This document shows, one piece after another, positions 33,872-44,996 of a stretch of DNA of 64,000 bases. Position 1 is the stretch's first letter, and each line of letters begins with the position of its first letter. A program made the position numbers and the translations under genes. The notes under the pieces are model-generated. The model was not told where the DNA came from. It did not search any database and worked only from the letters and a program-made list of their open reading frames with translations. Source of the DNA: Streptomyces sp. Y2F8-2 (GTDB taxonomy: Bacteria; Actinomycetota; Actinomycetes; Streptomycetales; Streptomycetaceae); the NCBI RefSeq assembly GCF_014905555.1, contig NZ_BNGS01000014.1, positions 124,001 to 188,000 of the forward strand, given 5' to 3'.

Positions 33872-34852
33872 TCAGCGGAGGAACGGATCCACCGCCACCG
33901 CGACGAACAGCAGCGAGACGTACGTGATCGACCAGTGGAAGAGCCGCATCTCCTTCAGCTTGGCCCCGGTGGCCTCCGCCTTCGCCCGGTTCTGCAGCGC
34001 GTGCGCCTCCCACAGCCACCAGCCGCCCGCCGCGAGCGCGACCGCCGTGTAGAACCAGCCGGTGTAGCCGAGCGGGGTCAGCAGCAGGGAGACCACGACC
34101 ATCACCCAGCTGTAGATCACGATCTGCCGGGCGACCACCTTGTTGGAGGCGATGACCGGCAGCATCGGCACGCCCACGCGCGCGTAGTCCTCCCTGACCT
34201 TCATGGACAGCGGCCAGTAGTGCGGCGGCGTCCAGAAGAACATCGCGAGGAAGAGGATGACCGGCGCCCACGACATGGAGTCGGTGACGGAGGACCAGCC
34301 GATGAGCACCGGCATGCAGCCGGCGATGCCGCCCCACACGATGTTCTGCGAGGTACGGCGCTTGAGGATCATCGTGTAGACGACGACGTAGAAGAGGAGG
34401 GCTCCGAGCGACAGCCACGCCGACAGCCAGTTGACGGTGAAGCCGAACAGGAGCGTCGAGACGACCGCCAGCGTGATGCCGAAGGCGAGGCATTCCCGCG
34501 GGCTGACCATGCCGGTGACCAGCGGGCGCTGGGAGGTGCGGTCCATGAGCGCGTCGATGTCACGGTCGATGTACATGTTCAGCGCGTTGGCGCCGCCCGC
34601 GGACAGGTAGCCGCCGATGCAGGTGAGCAGGACCAGCTTCAAGTCCGGCACGCCCTGCTGGGCGAGGAACATCACCGGGACCGTGGTGATCAGCAGCAGC
34701 TCGATGATCCGCGGCTTGGTCAGTGCCACGAACGCCTTGACACGGGCCCCGAACGGCCGGTGGCTCGGGCTCTGGCTCGCACCGAGCACCCCCTCCCCCA
34801 GCGCCTTAAGGGCCTGGGAGGTGCCCCCAGGACGGGATTCGACGGCCGTCAC
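33872..34852 (-). CDS. ctaB: Protoheme IX farnesyltransferase (heme O synthase)
   Basis: 326 residues. UbiA family membrane prenyltransferase making heme O for cytochrome oxidase. Conserved blocks: LTKPRIIELLLIT, NMYIDRDIDALMDRTSQRP with the DxxxD motif, and a second loop with DSMSWAPVILFL. Nine helices. The start is uncertain: GTG 34852 with AGGGG five bases upstream is used; GTG 34858 and an ATG far upstream also exist. The N-terminal 20 residues contain the peptide encoded by the 37-bp repeat (GGTSQALKALGEG), in frame. Confidence 0.9.
   Translation of the reverse strand: MTAVESRPGGTSQALKALGEGVLGASQSPSHRPFGARVKAFVALTKPRIIELLLITTVPVMFLAQQGVPDLKLVLLTCIGGYLSAGGANALNMYIDRDIDALMDRTSQRPLVTGMVSPRECLAFGITLAVVSTLLFGFTVNWLSAWLSLGALLFYVVVYTMILKRRTSQNIVWGGIAGCMPVLIGWSSVTDSMSWAPVILFLAMFFWTPPHYWPLSMKVREDYARVGVPMLPVIASNKVVARQIVIYSWVMVVVSLLLTPLGYTGWFYTAVALAAGGWWLWEAHALQNRAKAEATGAKLKEMRLFHWSITYVSLLFVAVAVDPFLR
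34793..34829 (-). repeat. 37-bp repeat, copy 2 (inside ctaB)
   Basis: Read on the coding strand it starts TGGGGGCACC, with core GCCCTTAAGGC, and ends CTGGGGGAG. It differs from the AAC(3) copy at four positions and lies in the same orientation relative to transcription. Here the frame stays open and the repeat adds about 12 residues to a region that is not conserved. Confidence 0.75.
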
Positions 34853-35227
34853 GCACACCCCTGACAGAGACTTCCCAGCGAGCCGTGGCTGTGAACGCCC
34901 AGTAAAGGCTCGCGCGTACTCACGCAACTTTAGACGTTGCCCGAAGCGCGCCCTTCGCGGGGGGTGGGTCGTGTTGGACGGTGGCCGTGCCGCTGGTGAG
35001 TGCGGGGGATGGGAGAGCCGGACAGAGCTCGATTGAGCGATCGGATGAGCGGGTCCGTATTCAGTTGCCGACTACGGATATGGCGGGTCGGGAGGCGGAC
35101 CTCAAAGACTCCCGGCAGTCTGGAATGACCCGAAAAGACGCACGTACTTACAGGGGTAGGCTCAGCAGCGGCCGGTGGGCGCCCAGTGCACCGGCATTCG
35201 ACATGTGGAGAGGAGCCCTGACCCAGG
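34853..35227. other. Divergent promoter region of ctaB and the pentose phosphate operon
   Basis: 375 bases with no supported gene. A -10-like TAGGCT lies at 35157-35162 about 65 bases before the tkt start, but the -35 match is weak. The region holds the RBS of tkt (GAGGAG near 35208-35214). The ctaB side has an open frame extending upstream without a start signal. Confidence 0.45.
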
Positions 35228-37315
<2,088 letters not shown>

Positions 37316-37349
37316 CGCTGATACACGACACGTAGGAGATGCATTTTCC

Positions 37350-38468
37350 ATGACAGACGCACTCAAGCGCCTCTCCGAGGAAGGCGTCGCGATCTGGCTG
37401 GACGACCTGTCGCGCAAGCGGATCACGTCCGGCAACCTCGCCGAACTGATCGACCAGCAGCACGTCGTGGGCGTCACCACCAACCCGACGATCTTCCAGA
37501 AGGCGATCTCCGAGGGCGACGGCTACGACCAGCAGCTCGCTGACCTCGCCGCCCGCAAGGTCACCGTCGAAGAGGCGATCCGCATGATCACCACGGCGGA
37601 CGTCCGGGACGCCGCCGACATCCTGCGTCCGGTGTTCGACGCCACCGAGGGCCAGGACGGCCGGGTGTCGATCGAGGTCGACCCGCGGCTCGCGCACAAC
37701 ACCCGGGCCACCGTCGCCGAGGCCAAGCAGCTGGCCTGGCTGGTCGACCGCCCCAACACCCTCATCAAGATCCCGGCGACCCGTGCGGGCCTGCCGGCGA
37801 TCACCGAGACGATCGGCAACGGCATCAGCGTCAACGTCACGCTGATCTTCTCGCTGGAGCGCTACCGCGAGGTCATGGACGCCTACCTCAGCGGCCTTGA
37901 GAAGGCCCGCGAGAAGGGTCTGGACCTCTCCAAGATCCACTCGGTGGCGTCCTTCTTCGTCTCCCGCGTCGACACCGAGATCGACAAGCGGATCGACAAG
38001 TTGGGCACCGACGAGGCCAAGGCGCTGCGCGGCAAGGCCGCCATCGCCAACGCGCGCCTGGCGTACGAGGCGTACGAGGAGGCCTTCTCCTCGGACCGGT
38101 GGAGCGCGCTGGAGAAGGCGGGCGCGAACAAGCAGCGTCCGCTGTGGGCCTCCACCGGCGTGAAGGACAAGGCGTACAAGGACACCCTGTACGTGGACGA
38201 GCTGGTGGCGCCGAACACGGTGAACACCATGCCGGAGGCCACCTTGGTGGCCACCGAGGACCACGGCGAGATCACCGGCAACACCATCGCCGGCACCTAC
38301 GAGCAGGCGCGCGCCGACCTCGACGCGCTCGCGAAGCTCGGGATCTCGTACGACGAGGTGGTCCAGCTCCTGGAGGACGAGGGCGTCGAGAAGTTCGAGG
38401 CCTCCTGGAACGACCTGCTCAAGTCGACCGAGGCGGAACTGCAGCGCCTCGCGCCCTCGGAGGGCTGA
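37350..38468 (+). CDS. tal: Transaldolase
   Basis: 372 residues, the long bacterial transaldolase form. Schiff-base lysine in NTLIKIPATRAGLPA; WLDDLSRKRI, GVTTNPTIFQKAI and GYVD-type terminal segments are conserved. Moves a three-carbon unit between sedoheptulose-7-phosphate and glyceraldehyde-3-phosphate. The ATG at 37350 has AGGAG 11 bases upstream. Operon member; zwf starts four bases after its stop. Confidence 0.96.
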   Translation: MTDALKRLSEEGVAIWLDDLSRKRITSGNLAELIDQQHVVGVTTNPTIFQKAISEGDGYDQQLADLAARKVTVEEAIRMITTADVRDAADILRPVFDATEGQDGRVSIEVDPRLAHNTRATVAEAKQLAWLVDRPNTLIKIPATRAGLPAITETIGNGISVNVTLIFSLERYREVMDAYLSGLEKAREKGLDLSKIHSVASFFVSRVDTEIDKRIDKLGTDEAKALRGKAAIANARLAYEAYEEAFSSDRWSALEKAGANKQRPLWASTGVKDKAYKDTLYVDELVAPNTVNTMPEATLVATEDHGEITGNTIAGTYEQARADLDALAKLGISYDEVVQLLEDEGVEKFEASWNDLLKSTEAELQRLAPSEG

Positions 38469-38472
38469 CATC

Positions 38473-40005
38473 TTGACATCCGCACACGGAGCGAATCCGC
38501 TTCGTGACGCCGCGGACCGACGGCTCCCGCGCATCGCGGGGCCGTCGGGCCTGGTGATCTTCGGCGTTACGGGCGATTTGTCACGTAAAAAGCTGATGCC
38601 GGCCGTTTACGACCTGGCAAATCGGGGTCTGCTGCCCCCGGGCTTCTCGCTCGTCGGCTTCGCCCGCCGCGACTGGGAGCACGAGGACTTCGCCAGAGTG
38701 GTCCACGACGCCGTCAAGGAGCACGCCCGCACGCCGTTCCGCGAGGAGGTCTGGCAGCAGCTCCTCCAGGGGATGCGCTTCGTCCAGGGCACCTTCGACG
38801 ACGACGACGCGTTCGAGCGGCTGCGCTCGACGATCGAGGAGCTCGACAAGGCGCAGGGCACGGGCGGCAACTTCGCCTTCTACCTCTCCGTGCCGCCGAA
38901 GTCCTTCCCGGTCGTCATCCAGCAGCTGAAGAAGCACGGCCTGGCCGAGCAGTCGGGCGGTTCCTGGCGGCGCGCGGTCATCGAGAAGCCGTTCGGCCAC
39001 GACCTGAAGTCGGCCGAGGAACTCAACAAGGTCGTGCACGAGGTCTTCGCCCCGGACCAGGTCTTCCGCATCGACCACTACCTGGGCAAGGAGACCGTCC
39101 AGAACATCCTGGCGCTGCGCTTCGCCAACACGATGTTCGAGCCGATCTGGAACCGGTCCTTCGTGGACCATGTGCAGATCACCATGGCGGAGGACATCGG
39201 CATCGGCGGCCGCGCGGGCTACTACGACGGCATCGGTGCCGCCCGGGACGTCATCCAGAACCACCTGCTCCAGTTGCTGGCGCTGACGGCCATGGAGGAG
39301 CCCGCCTCCTTCGACGCCGACGCGCTCGCCGCGGAGAAGACCAAGGTGCTCGGCGCGGTCCGGCTGCCGAAGGACCTGGGCGCCTCGACCGTGTTCGGGC
39401 AGTACGCGGCCGGCTGGCAGGGCGGCGAGAAGGTCATCGGGTACCTCGAGGAAGAGGGCATCGACAAGAAGTCGAAGACCGACACCTACGCCGCGGTGAA
39501 GCTGGCGATCGACAACCGCCGCTGGGCGGGCGTGCCGTTCTACCTGCGCACCGGCAAGCGGCTGGGCCGCAGGGTGACGGAGATCGCGGTCGTCTTCCAG
39601 CGGGCCCCGCACTCCCCCTTCGACACCACGGCCACCGAGGAGCTGGGCCAGAACGCGGTCGTCATCCGCGTCCAGCCGGACGAGGGCGTCACCGTGCGCT
39701 TCGGTTCCAAGGTGCCCGGCACCTCGATGGAGATCCGGGACGTGTCCATGGACTTCGCCTATGGCGAGTCCTTCACGGAGTCCAGCCCGGAGGCGTACGA
39801 GCGCCTGATCCTGGACGTACTGCTGGGTGACGCCAACCTCTTCCCGCGGACCGAGGAGGTCGAGCTGTCCTGGAAGATCCTCGACCCGATCGAGGAGTAC
39901 TGGGACAAGCACGGCAGGCCCGCGCAGTACCCGGCCGGAACCTGGGGGCCCGTCGAGGCGGACGAGATGCTTCAGCGAGACGGACGGAGCTGGCGCCGGC
40001 CATGA
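38473..40005 (+). CDS. zwf: Glucose-6-phosphate 1-dehydrogenase
   Basis: 510 residues from a TTG with GGAGGG eight bases upstream. NADP-binding GVTGDLSRKKLMPA, active site RIDHYLGKETVQNI with the catalytic His/Lys, IEKPFGHDL. First committed step of the pentose phosphate pathway and main NADPH source. OpcA follows in an ATGA overlap. Confidence 0.97.
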   Translation: MTSAHGANPLRDAADRRLPRIAGPSGLVIFGVTGDLSRKKLMPAVYDLANRGLLPPGFSLVGFARRDWEHEDFARVVHDAVKEHARTPFREEVWQQLLQGMRFVQGTFDDDDAFERLRSTIEELDKAQGTGGNFAFYLSVPPKSFPVVIQQLKKHGLAEQSGGSWRRAVIEKPFGHDLKSAEELNKVVHEVFAPDQVFRIDHYLGKETVQNILALRFANTMFEPIWNRSFVDHVQITMAEDIGIGGRAGYYDGIGAARDVIQNHLLQLLALTAMEEPASFDADALAAEKTKVLGAVRLPKDLGASTVFGQYAAGWQGGEKVIGYLEEEGIDKKSKTDTYAAVKLAIDNRRWAGVPFYLRTGKRLGRRVTEIAVVFQRAPHSPFDTTATEELGQNAVVIRVQPDEGVTVRFGSKVPGTSMEIRDVSMDFAYGESFTESSPEAYERLILDVLLGDANLFPRTEEVELSWKILDPIEEYWDKHGRPAQYPAGTWGPVEADEMLQRDGRSWRRP

Positions 40006-41078
40006 AGATAGACCTCACGGACACCACGGCCAGCAAGATCAACAAGGCGCTGGTGGAGGGCCGCCGAGCGATCGGCACGCCCGCCGTCGGCATGGTGCTC
40101 ACGCTGGTCATCGTCACCGACGAGGAGAACGCCTACGACGCGCTGAAAGCCGCGAGCGAGGCCTCGCGCGAGCACCCCTCGCGCACCCTCGTGGTCATCA
40201 AGCGCGTCTCGCGTTCGCCGCGCGACCGCACCTCCTCGCGTCTGGACGCGGAGGTGCGGGTGGGCGCGGAGGCGGGCACCGGCGAGACGGTGGTGCTGCG
40301 GCTGTACGGCGAGGTGGTGGACCACGCCCAGTCCGTGGTGCTGCCGCTGCTGCTGCCGGACGCGCCGGTCGTCGCCTGGTGGCCGGTGAACGCACCGCTC
40401 GACCCGGCGAACGATCCGCTCGGCGCCCTCGCGCAGCGCCGGGTGACGGACTCCTACACGGCGCAGGCGCCGGTACAGGAGCTGAGCGCCCGGGCCGATG
40501 CCTACACACCCGGCGACACGGACCTGTCGTGGACCCGCATCACGCCTTGGCGGTCGATGCTGGCCGCGGCCCTCGACCAGGTCACCTGCGAGGTGCGCAA
40601 GGTCGAGGTGGAGGGCGAGGAGTTCAACCCGAGCTGCGAACTCCTGGCGATGTGGCTGGCGGACCGCTTGCACGTCCCGGTGAAGCGCTCGCTCTCCTCC
40701 GGCCCCGGCCTGACCGCGGTCCGCATGGAGACGAGCTGCGGCCCGATCACGCTGGGCCGCGCGGACGGCTCGCTCGCGACCCTGTCCATCCAGGGTCAGC
40801 CGGACCGTGCCGTGGCGCTCAAGCGCCGGGAGACGGCCGAGCTGATCGCGGAGGAGCTGCGGCGGCTGGACCCGGACGACACGTACGCGTCGGCGCTGCG
40901 GTACGGGGTGGACCGGCTGAACACGGAGGCCGACGAGTCCGTGGCCGGCGATCCCGTGGCAGGCGAGCCTGCGGCTCAGGAGCCGGAGGCGGTCGAGGCC
41001 CCCGTGGAGACGGCCGCGAAGGCACCCGCGAAGAAGGCCACCAAGAAGGCCCCGGCGAAGAAGGCGGCCGCCAAGTGA
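40002..41078 (+). CDS. opcA: Glucose-6-phosphate dehydrogenase assembly protein OpcA
   Basis: 358 residues. OpcA modulates Zwf oligomerisation and redox control in actinobacteria. The family core (SKINKALVEGRRAIGTPAVG, WWPVNAPLDPANDPLG, LGRADGSLATLSIQG) spans residues 1-300. The last ~30 residues form a Lys/Ala/Pro tail with AKKA/AKKAT repeats, resembling histone-H1-like tails. The tail is longer than I expect for many OpcA proteins. Confidence 0.95.
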   Translation: MKIDLTDTTASKINKALVEGRRAIGTPAVGMVLTLVIVTDEENAYDALKAASEASREHPSRTLVVIKRVSRSPRDRTSSRLDAEVRVGAEAGTGETVVLRLYGEVVDHAQSVVLPLLLPDAPVVAWWPVNAPLDPANDPLGALAQRRVTDSYTAQAPVQELSARADAYTPGDTDLSWTRITPWRSMLAAALDQVTCEVRKVEVEGEEFNPSCELLAMWLADRLHVPVKRSLSSGPGLTAVRMETSCGPITLGRADGSLATLSIQGQPDRAVALKRRETAELIAEELRRLDPDDTYASALRYGVDRLNTEADESVAGDPVAGEPAAQEPEAVEAPVETAAKAPAKKATKKAPAKKAAAK

Positions 41079-41857
41079 CTGCTCCCCAGCTCGTCGTGCA
41101 CCGCGACAAGGAGTTGATGGCCCAGGCCGCGGCGGCCCGGCTGATCACGAAGATCGTGGACGCGCAGGCCTCACGCGGCTCGGCGTCGGTCGTGCTCACC
41201 GGTGGCCGCAACGGCAACGGCCTGCTCGCCGCGCTCGCCGCCGCACCGGCCCGGGACGCCGTCGACTGGGGCCGCCTGGACCTGTGGTGGGGCGACGAGC
41301 GGTACCTGCCGGAGGGCGACCCGGAGCGCAACGTGACCCAGGCCAGGGAGGCTCTGCTCGACTCCGTGCCGCTGGACCCCAAGCGCGTGCACGCCATGCC
41401 CGCGTCCGACAGCCCGTACGGTGCGGACGTGGAGTCCGCGGCCGAGGCGTACGCGGCGGAACTGGCCCGTGCCGCGGGTCCCGAGAACCACGGCTCGGTG
41501 CCCACCTTCGATGTACTGATGCTGGGCGTCGGCCCGGACACGCATGTGGCGTCGCTGTTCCCGGAACTGCCGGCGGTGCGGGAAACGGAACGAACGGTCG
41601 TCGCCGTCCACGGCGCGCCGAAGCCGCCGCCCACGCGTATCTCCCTCACGCTGCCGGCGATCCGGGCGGCGCGCGAGGTGTGGCTGCTGGCGGCGGGCGA
41701 GGACAAGGCGCAGGCGGCGGCCATCGCCCTGTCGGGCGCCGGCGAGATCCAGGCGCCGGCGGCCGGCGCGCACGGCCGCTCGCGCACGCTGTGGCTGCTG
41801 GACGCGGCGGCGGCGTCGAAGCTACCGCGCTCTTTGTACCCACCTGCGTCGCCGTGA
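41075..41857 (+). CDS. pgl: 6-phosphogluconolactonase
   Basis: 260 residues from GTG 41075, overlapping the opcA stop. NagB/RpiA-like fold (LTGGRNGNGLLAAL, LDLWWGDERYLPEGDPERN, GVGPDTHVASLFPEL, TRISLTLPAIRAAREVWLL). Hydrolyses 6-phosphogluconolactone. The catalytic histidine stands in PDTHVASLFP where many relatives have PDGH; Thr here replaces Gly. Last gene of the operon before a strong terminator. Confidence 0.95.
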   Translation: MTAPQLVVHRDKELMAQAAAARLITKIVDAQASRGSASVVLTGGRNGNGLLAALAAAPARDAVDWGRLDLWWGDERYLPEGDPERNVTQAREALLDSVPLDPKRVHAMPASDSPYGADVESAAEAYAAELARAAGPENHGSVPTFDVLMLGVGPDTHVASLFPELPAVRETERTVVAVHGAPKPPPTRISLTLPAIRAAREVWLLAAGEDKAQAAAIALSGAGEIQAPAAGAHGRSRTLWLLDAAAASKLPRSLYPPASP

Positions 41858-41860
41858 GGA

Positions 41861-41898
41861 ACGGGGGCGGCAGCGGATGACCCGACTGCCGCCCCCGT
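41861..41898 (+). terminator. Terminator of the pentose phosphate operon
   Basis: Perfect 13-base stem ACGGGGGCGGCAG / CTGCCGCCCCCGT with a 12-base loop, beginning three bases after the pgl stop. Confidence 0.7.
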
Positions 41899-42011
41899 CG
41901 CCTCAGTTGACCCCCTCACGAGCCTTCACATTTTCTGCACCAGACATTCATGCACTGGTCAACTTTGTGTAGGCTCCTGGCGCATCAACCGCACCACTGA
42001 GGGGGGACCTC

Positions 42012-42503
42012 ATGCGTATACGCTTCGCACTGACCGCCGTCACGGCCGCAGCGCTCGCCGTCGTCGTCGCGAGCCCGGCCCAGGCCACCGAGTACTCCTC
42101 CGCCCTGAAGATCAAGGGCGTCCAGTACGACGCACCGGGGCGGGACTCCAACAACTGCCGTACGGGCAACACCAAGAACGAGTACCTCACGATCAAGAAC
42201 TACTCGCGCAGCACGACGGTCAACCTGAAGGGCTACGTCGTCAAGGACGCCGTCGGCAACCGGTTCACCTTCCCCGCCAACCACTACCTCCAGCCCGGCG
42301 ACTACGTGAACCTGCGCGGGGGCCACGGCACCGACTCGGACGCCGGGAACGTCGTCTACCGCCAGAACTGCAACTTCATCTGGAACAACGACAAGGACAC
42401 CATCTACCTGTACAAGCCGTCCGGTGCCCACGCGGACACCCACGCCTACACCAAGTCCCAGAACGACCGGGACGGCAACGGTTACATCACCTTCCACGGC
42501 TGA
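42012..42503 (+). CDS. Secreted lamin-tail-domain protein
   Basis: 163 residues. Signal peptide 1-26 (RFALTAVTAAALAVVVASPAQA). The mature part is an LTD fold: LKIKGVQYDAPG, NEYLTIKNYSR, VNLKGYVVKDA, HYLQPGDYVNLRGGHG, TIYLYKPSG. Two cysteines in NNCRTG and YRQNCNFIW may form a disulfide. LTD domains in secreted bacterial proteins often anchor or extend other enzymes; this one stands alone, so its role is open. RBS GAGGGGGGA precedes the ATG by five bases. Confidence 0.85.
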   Translation: MRIRFALTAVTAAALAVVVASPAQATEYSSALKIKGVQYDAPGRDSNNCRTGNTKNEYLTIKNYSRSTTVNLKGYVVKDAVGNRFTFPANHYLQPGDYVNLRGGHGTDSDAGNVVYRQNCNFIWNNDKDTIYLYKPSGAHADTHAYTKSQNDRDGNGYITFHG

Positions 42504-42795
42504 CGCCGCGCCGTCCCGGGAGGACGACCCGAAACGGTACCGGCGCACGTGACGACCGGCCGGCATCCGGCCGCGGCACGGACACACGTGGCTGCGGCCC
42601 GCCTGCGTCGCAACGCGGGCAACTGCTACCACGTGGGCAGTTCTGCCGTAGCGACGTCGGGGCACTGACCACCAACGCGGGCAGTACGGCGGATCAGGTG
42701 CGCCCGGCGCGGGCGCCTGGCGCTGGACGTACGCGTGAGCGGGGGCGGCCGACTCCCAGGCCTGCCCCCGCACGAGGCGCCGTCGCGTGGCTCGG
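42504..42795. other. Intergenic region with short repeats and a terminator
   Basis: 292 bases. Contains the terminator of the alpha-glucoside operon at 42739-42771 and three loose copies of a GGGCA-containing motif near 42610-42690. No gene is supported. Confidence 0.5.
42739..42771 (-). terminator. Terminator of the alpha-glucoside operon
   Basis: Stem GCGGGGGCGGCC / GGCC-T-GCCCCCGC, 12 base pairs with one bulged T and an eight-base loop, about 25 bases beyond the last permease stop. Confidence 0.65.
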
Positions 42796-43635
42796 TCACT
42801 TGACCGAGCCCGCCATCACCCCCTGCACGAAGTGCCGCTGGAACGCGAAGAACACGACCACCGGCACGATCAGTGACAGGAAGGCGCCCGGCGCCAGTAC
42901 ATCGATGTTGCTGCCGAACTGCCGTATCTGGGACTGGAGTGCGACCGTCAGCGGTTGTGAGGAACTGTCCGCGAACAGCAGCGCCACCAGCATGTCGTTC
43001 CACACCCACAGGAACTGGAAGATGGCGAGGCTCGCGATCGCGGGCCGCCCCACCGGCAGGACCAGCCGGGTGAAGATCCGCCACTCGCTCCCCCCGTCCA
43101 TCCGCGCCGCCTCCAGCATCTCCTTCGGCATCTCCGCGAAGTAGTTCCGCAGCAGGAACACCGCGAACGGCAGCCCGTACGCGACGTGGAAGAGGACGAC
43201 GCCGGGGATCGTCCCGAACAGGCCCAGCGCGCCGAAGAGCTTCGCCACCGGCAGCAGACCGATCTGCACCGGCACCACCAGCAGCGCCACCACCAGCAGG
43301 AACAGCGGCTCCCGCCCGGGGAAGTCCAGCCACGCGAAGGCGTACCCGGCGAGCGCCGCCAGCACGACCACCAGCACCGTCGCCGGCACCGAGATCAGCA
43401 CGGTGTTCCAGAAGGCCTGCGTGATCCCGGCGTTCTTCAGCAGCGTCGAGTAGTTGTCGAAGGACAGCTGCCCGGGGCTGACCAGCGCTGTCCACCAGCC
43501 GCCCTTCGCCGTGTCCTCCGACGACCGCAGCGACGACACGAACAGCCCCGCCAGCGGGGTCAGCCAGATCAGGCCGACCACCACCAGGAAGGCCTGCACC
43601 AGCCCGTTGCCCAGCCCCCGCCTCACCGCGTTCAT
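42796..43635 (-). CDS. ABC transporter permease, MalG type
   Basis: 279 residues, six transmembrane helices (LVQAFLVVVGLIWLTPLAGL is the first). EAA loop EAARMDGGSEWRIFTRLVLP. The ATG at 43635 overlaps the stop of the preceding permease. Inner-membrane subunit for a maltose/alpha-glucoside-type importer. Last gene of the operon. Confidence 0.9.
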   Translation of the reverse strand: MNAVRRGLGNGLVQAFLVVVGLIWLTPLAGLFVSSLRSSEDTAKGGWWTALVSPGQLSFDNYSTLLKNAGITQAFWNTVLISVPATVLVVVLAALAGYAFAWLDFPGREPLFLLVVALLVVPVQIGLLPVAKLFGALGLFGTIPGVVLFHVAYGLPFAVFLLRNYFAEMPKEMLEAARMDGGSEWRIFTRLVLPVGRPAIASLAIFQFLWVWNDMLVALLFADSSSQPLTVALQSQIRQFGSNIDVLAPGAFLSLIVPVVVFFAFQRHFVQGVMAGSVK

Positions 43636-44990
43636 CGCTGACTCCTTCGGAAACGCCGGACGTTGAAGACCATCGCGGGGATCACCAGCAGCAGGAGCAG
43701 TACACCCAGCGCGCTGCCGAGGCCCTGGTTGTTGCCGCCGCCGAACGACACCAGCCACATCTGGGTGGCGAGCACGGTCGCGTCCTCCTGCACCGGCCCC
43801 GGCGCGATGATGTAGACGAGGTCGAACACCTTCATCACGTTGATGACGAGGGTCACGAAGACCACGGTCAGCACCGGTGCCAGCAGCGGCACCGTGATCC
43901 GCCGGAAGATCTGCCACTCGTTCGCCCCGTCCATCCGCGCCGCCTCCAGCGCGTCCCGCGGGAGCGTCGACAGCCCGGCGCCGATCAGCACCATCGCGAA
44001 GCCGGTCCAGATCCACAGGTACGCCCCGATGATCGCCGGCGTGACCAGCGTCGGCCCGAGCCAGGACACGCCCTGGTACGGCGCCGCGAAGTTCGAGGAC
44101 GGCAGCTTCACCGTGTACGAGCCGGGCTTCAGCCCCTGGAAGCGGAAGGAGCCGTCGGCCGCCGTCGTCGTACCGGCCACCGTCCGTCCGTCGCGCACGG
44201 CCTCGACCTTCATCCCGGGCAGCCCACTCTCCCGCGGGTCGACCTTCCCCTGCTTCCCGCCGCCACCGGGCGTGAAGTCCAGGTAGACGACCCCGCGCAG
44301 TTCGTCCGCCGCGGCCTTCTTCCCGGCCGCCGCGTACGCGGGCGAGGCGTCCTTCGGCAGGTCCTTGGGCAGCACGCCGACCATCGGAAGCGCCACCGAG
44401 TCACCGGGTGAGGCGCCCGCACTCGTCGCGTACGAGCCGTCACGGCCCTGCGTCAGGCCCTGCCCTTCGCGCGCCCGCGCCGTCGGATACGACGACGCAC
44501 CCTTGAACGCGTCGTGGATCGAGACCGCGGCCGCGTTCAGTACCCCCTTGTCGGGGTCCTCGTCGTAGGCGAGCCGGAAGATGATGCCGGCGGCGAGGAA
44601 GGACACCGCCATCGGCATGAACAGCAGCAGCTTGAACGCCGTCGCCCAGCGGACCTTCTCCACCAGCACGGCCAGGATCAGGCCGAGCCCCGTCAGCAGC
44701 GCCGGAGCCACGACCACCCAGATCGTCGTGTTCCGGATGGCCTTCAGCGTCGCCGGGTCGCGGAACATCTCGGCGTAGTTGCCCCCGCCCACGAACCGGG
44801 TGCCGGAGGCGTCGAAGAAGCTGCGGCCGATCGAGAACAGCACGGGGTAGACGACGAGCGCACCGAGCAGCAGCAGCGCGGGGAACACGAACAGCAGGGC
44901 GATGATCCGCCCCCGCCGCCGGGTGCGGCGCCTCACGGCGGCACCGGCGGCGGTCGGCGGGCTCGCCTCATTCACGAGCGTGGCGGTCAT
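43632..44990 (-). CDS. ABC transporter permease, MalF type, with a large extracytoplasmic insertion
   Basis: 452 residues, about 150 longer than a typical MalF-like permease. TM1 lies at residues 31-50, TM2 and TM3 at about 90-142. A soluble insertion runs from about 143 to 310; its second half (about 231-296: GVVYLDFT, GLPGMKVEAVRDGRTVAG, DGSFRFQGLKPGSYTVKLP) has the sequence pattern of a CnaB/SdrD-like beta-sandwich. The channel resumes at GPTLVTPAIIGAYLWIW and contains the EAA loop EAARMDGANEWQIFRRITVP. The E. coli MalF P2 loop is a functional analogue that contacts the binding protein; similar contact is inferred. Confidence 0.9.
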   Translation of the reverse strand: MTATLVNEASPPTAAGAAVRRRTRRRGRIIALLFVFPALLLLGALVVYPVLFSIGRSFFDASGTRFVGGGNYAEMFRDPATLKAIRNTTIWVVVAPALLTGLGLILAVLVEKVRWATAFKLLLFMPMAVSFLAAGIIFRLAYDEDPDKGVLNAAAVSIHDAFKGASSYPTARAREGQGLTQGRDGSYATSAGASPGDSVALPMVGVLPKDLPKDASPAYAAAGKKAAADELRGVVYLDFTPGGGGKQGKVDPRESGLPGMKVEAVRDGRTVAGTTTAADGSFRFQGLKPGSYTVKLPSSNFAAPYQGVSWLGPTLVTPAIIGAYLWIWTGFAMVLIGAGLSTLPRDALEAARMDGANEWQIFRRITVPLLAPVLTVVFVTLVINVMKVFDLVYIIAPGPVQEDATVLATQMWLVSFGGGNNQGLGSALGVLLLLLVIPAMVFNVRRFRRSQR

Positions 44991-44996
44991 GGCCGG

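Noticed and set aside
41939..41959. Inverted repeat ACCAG-N11-CTGGT upstream of the lamin-tail gene
   Set aside because: Short arms with a long spacer, no regulator nearby and no good match to DasR or other known motifs.
42610..42690. Three loose GGGCA-containing repeats
   Set aside because: Too degenerate and short to call an array or CRISPR; no cas genes are present in the window.
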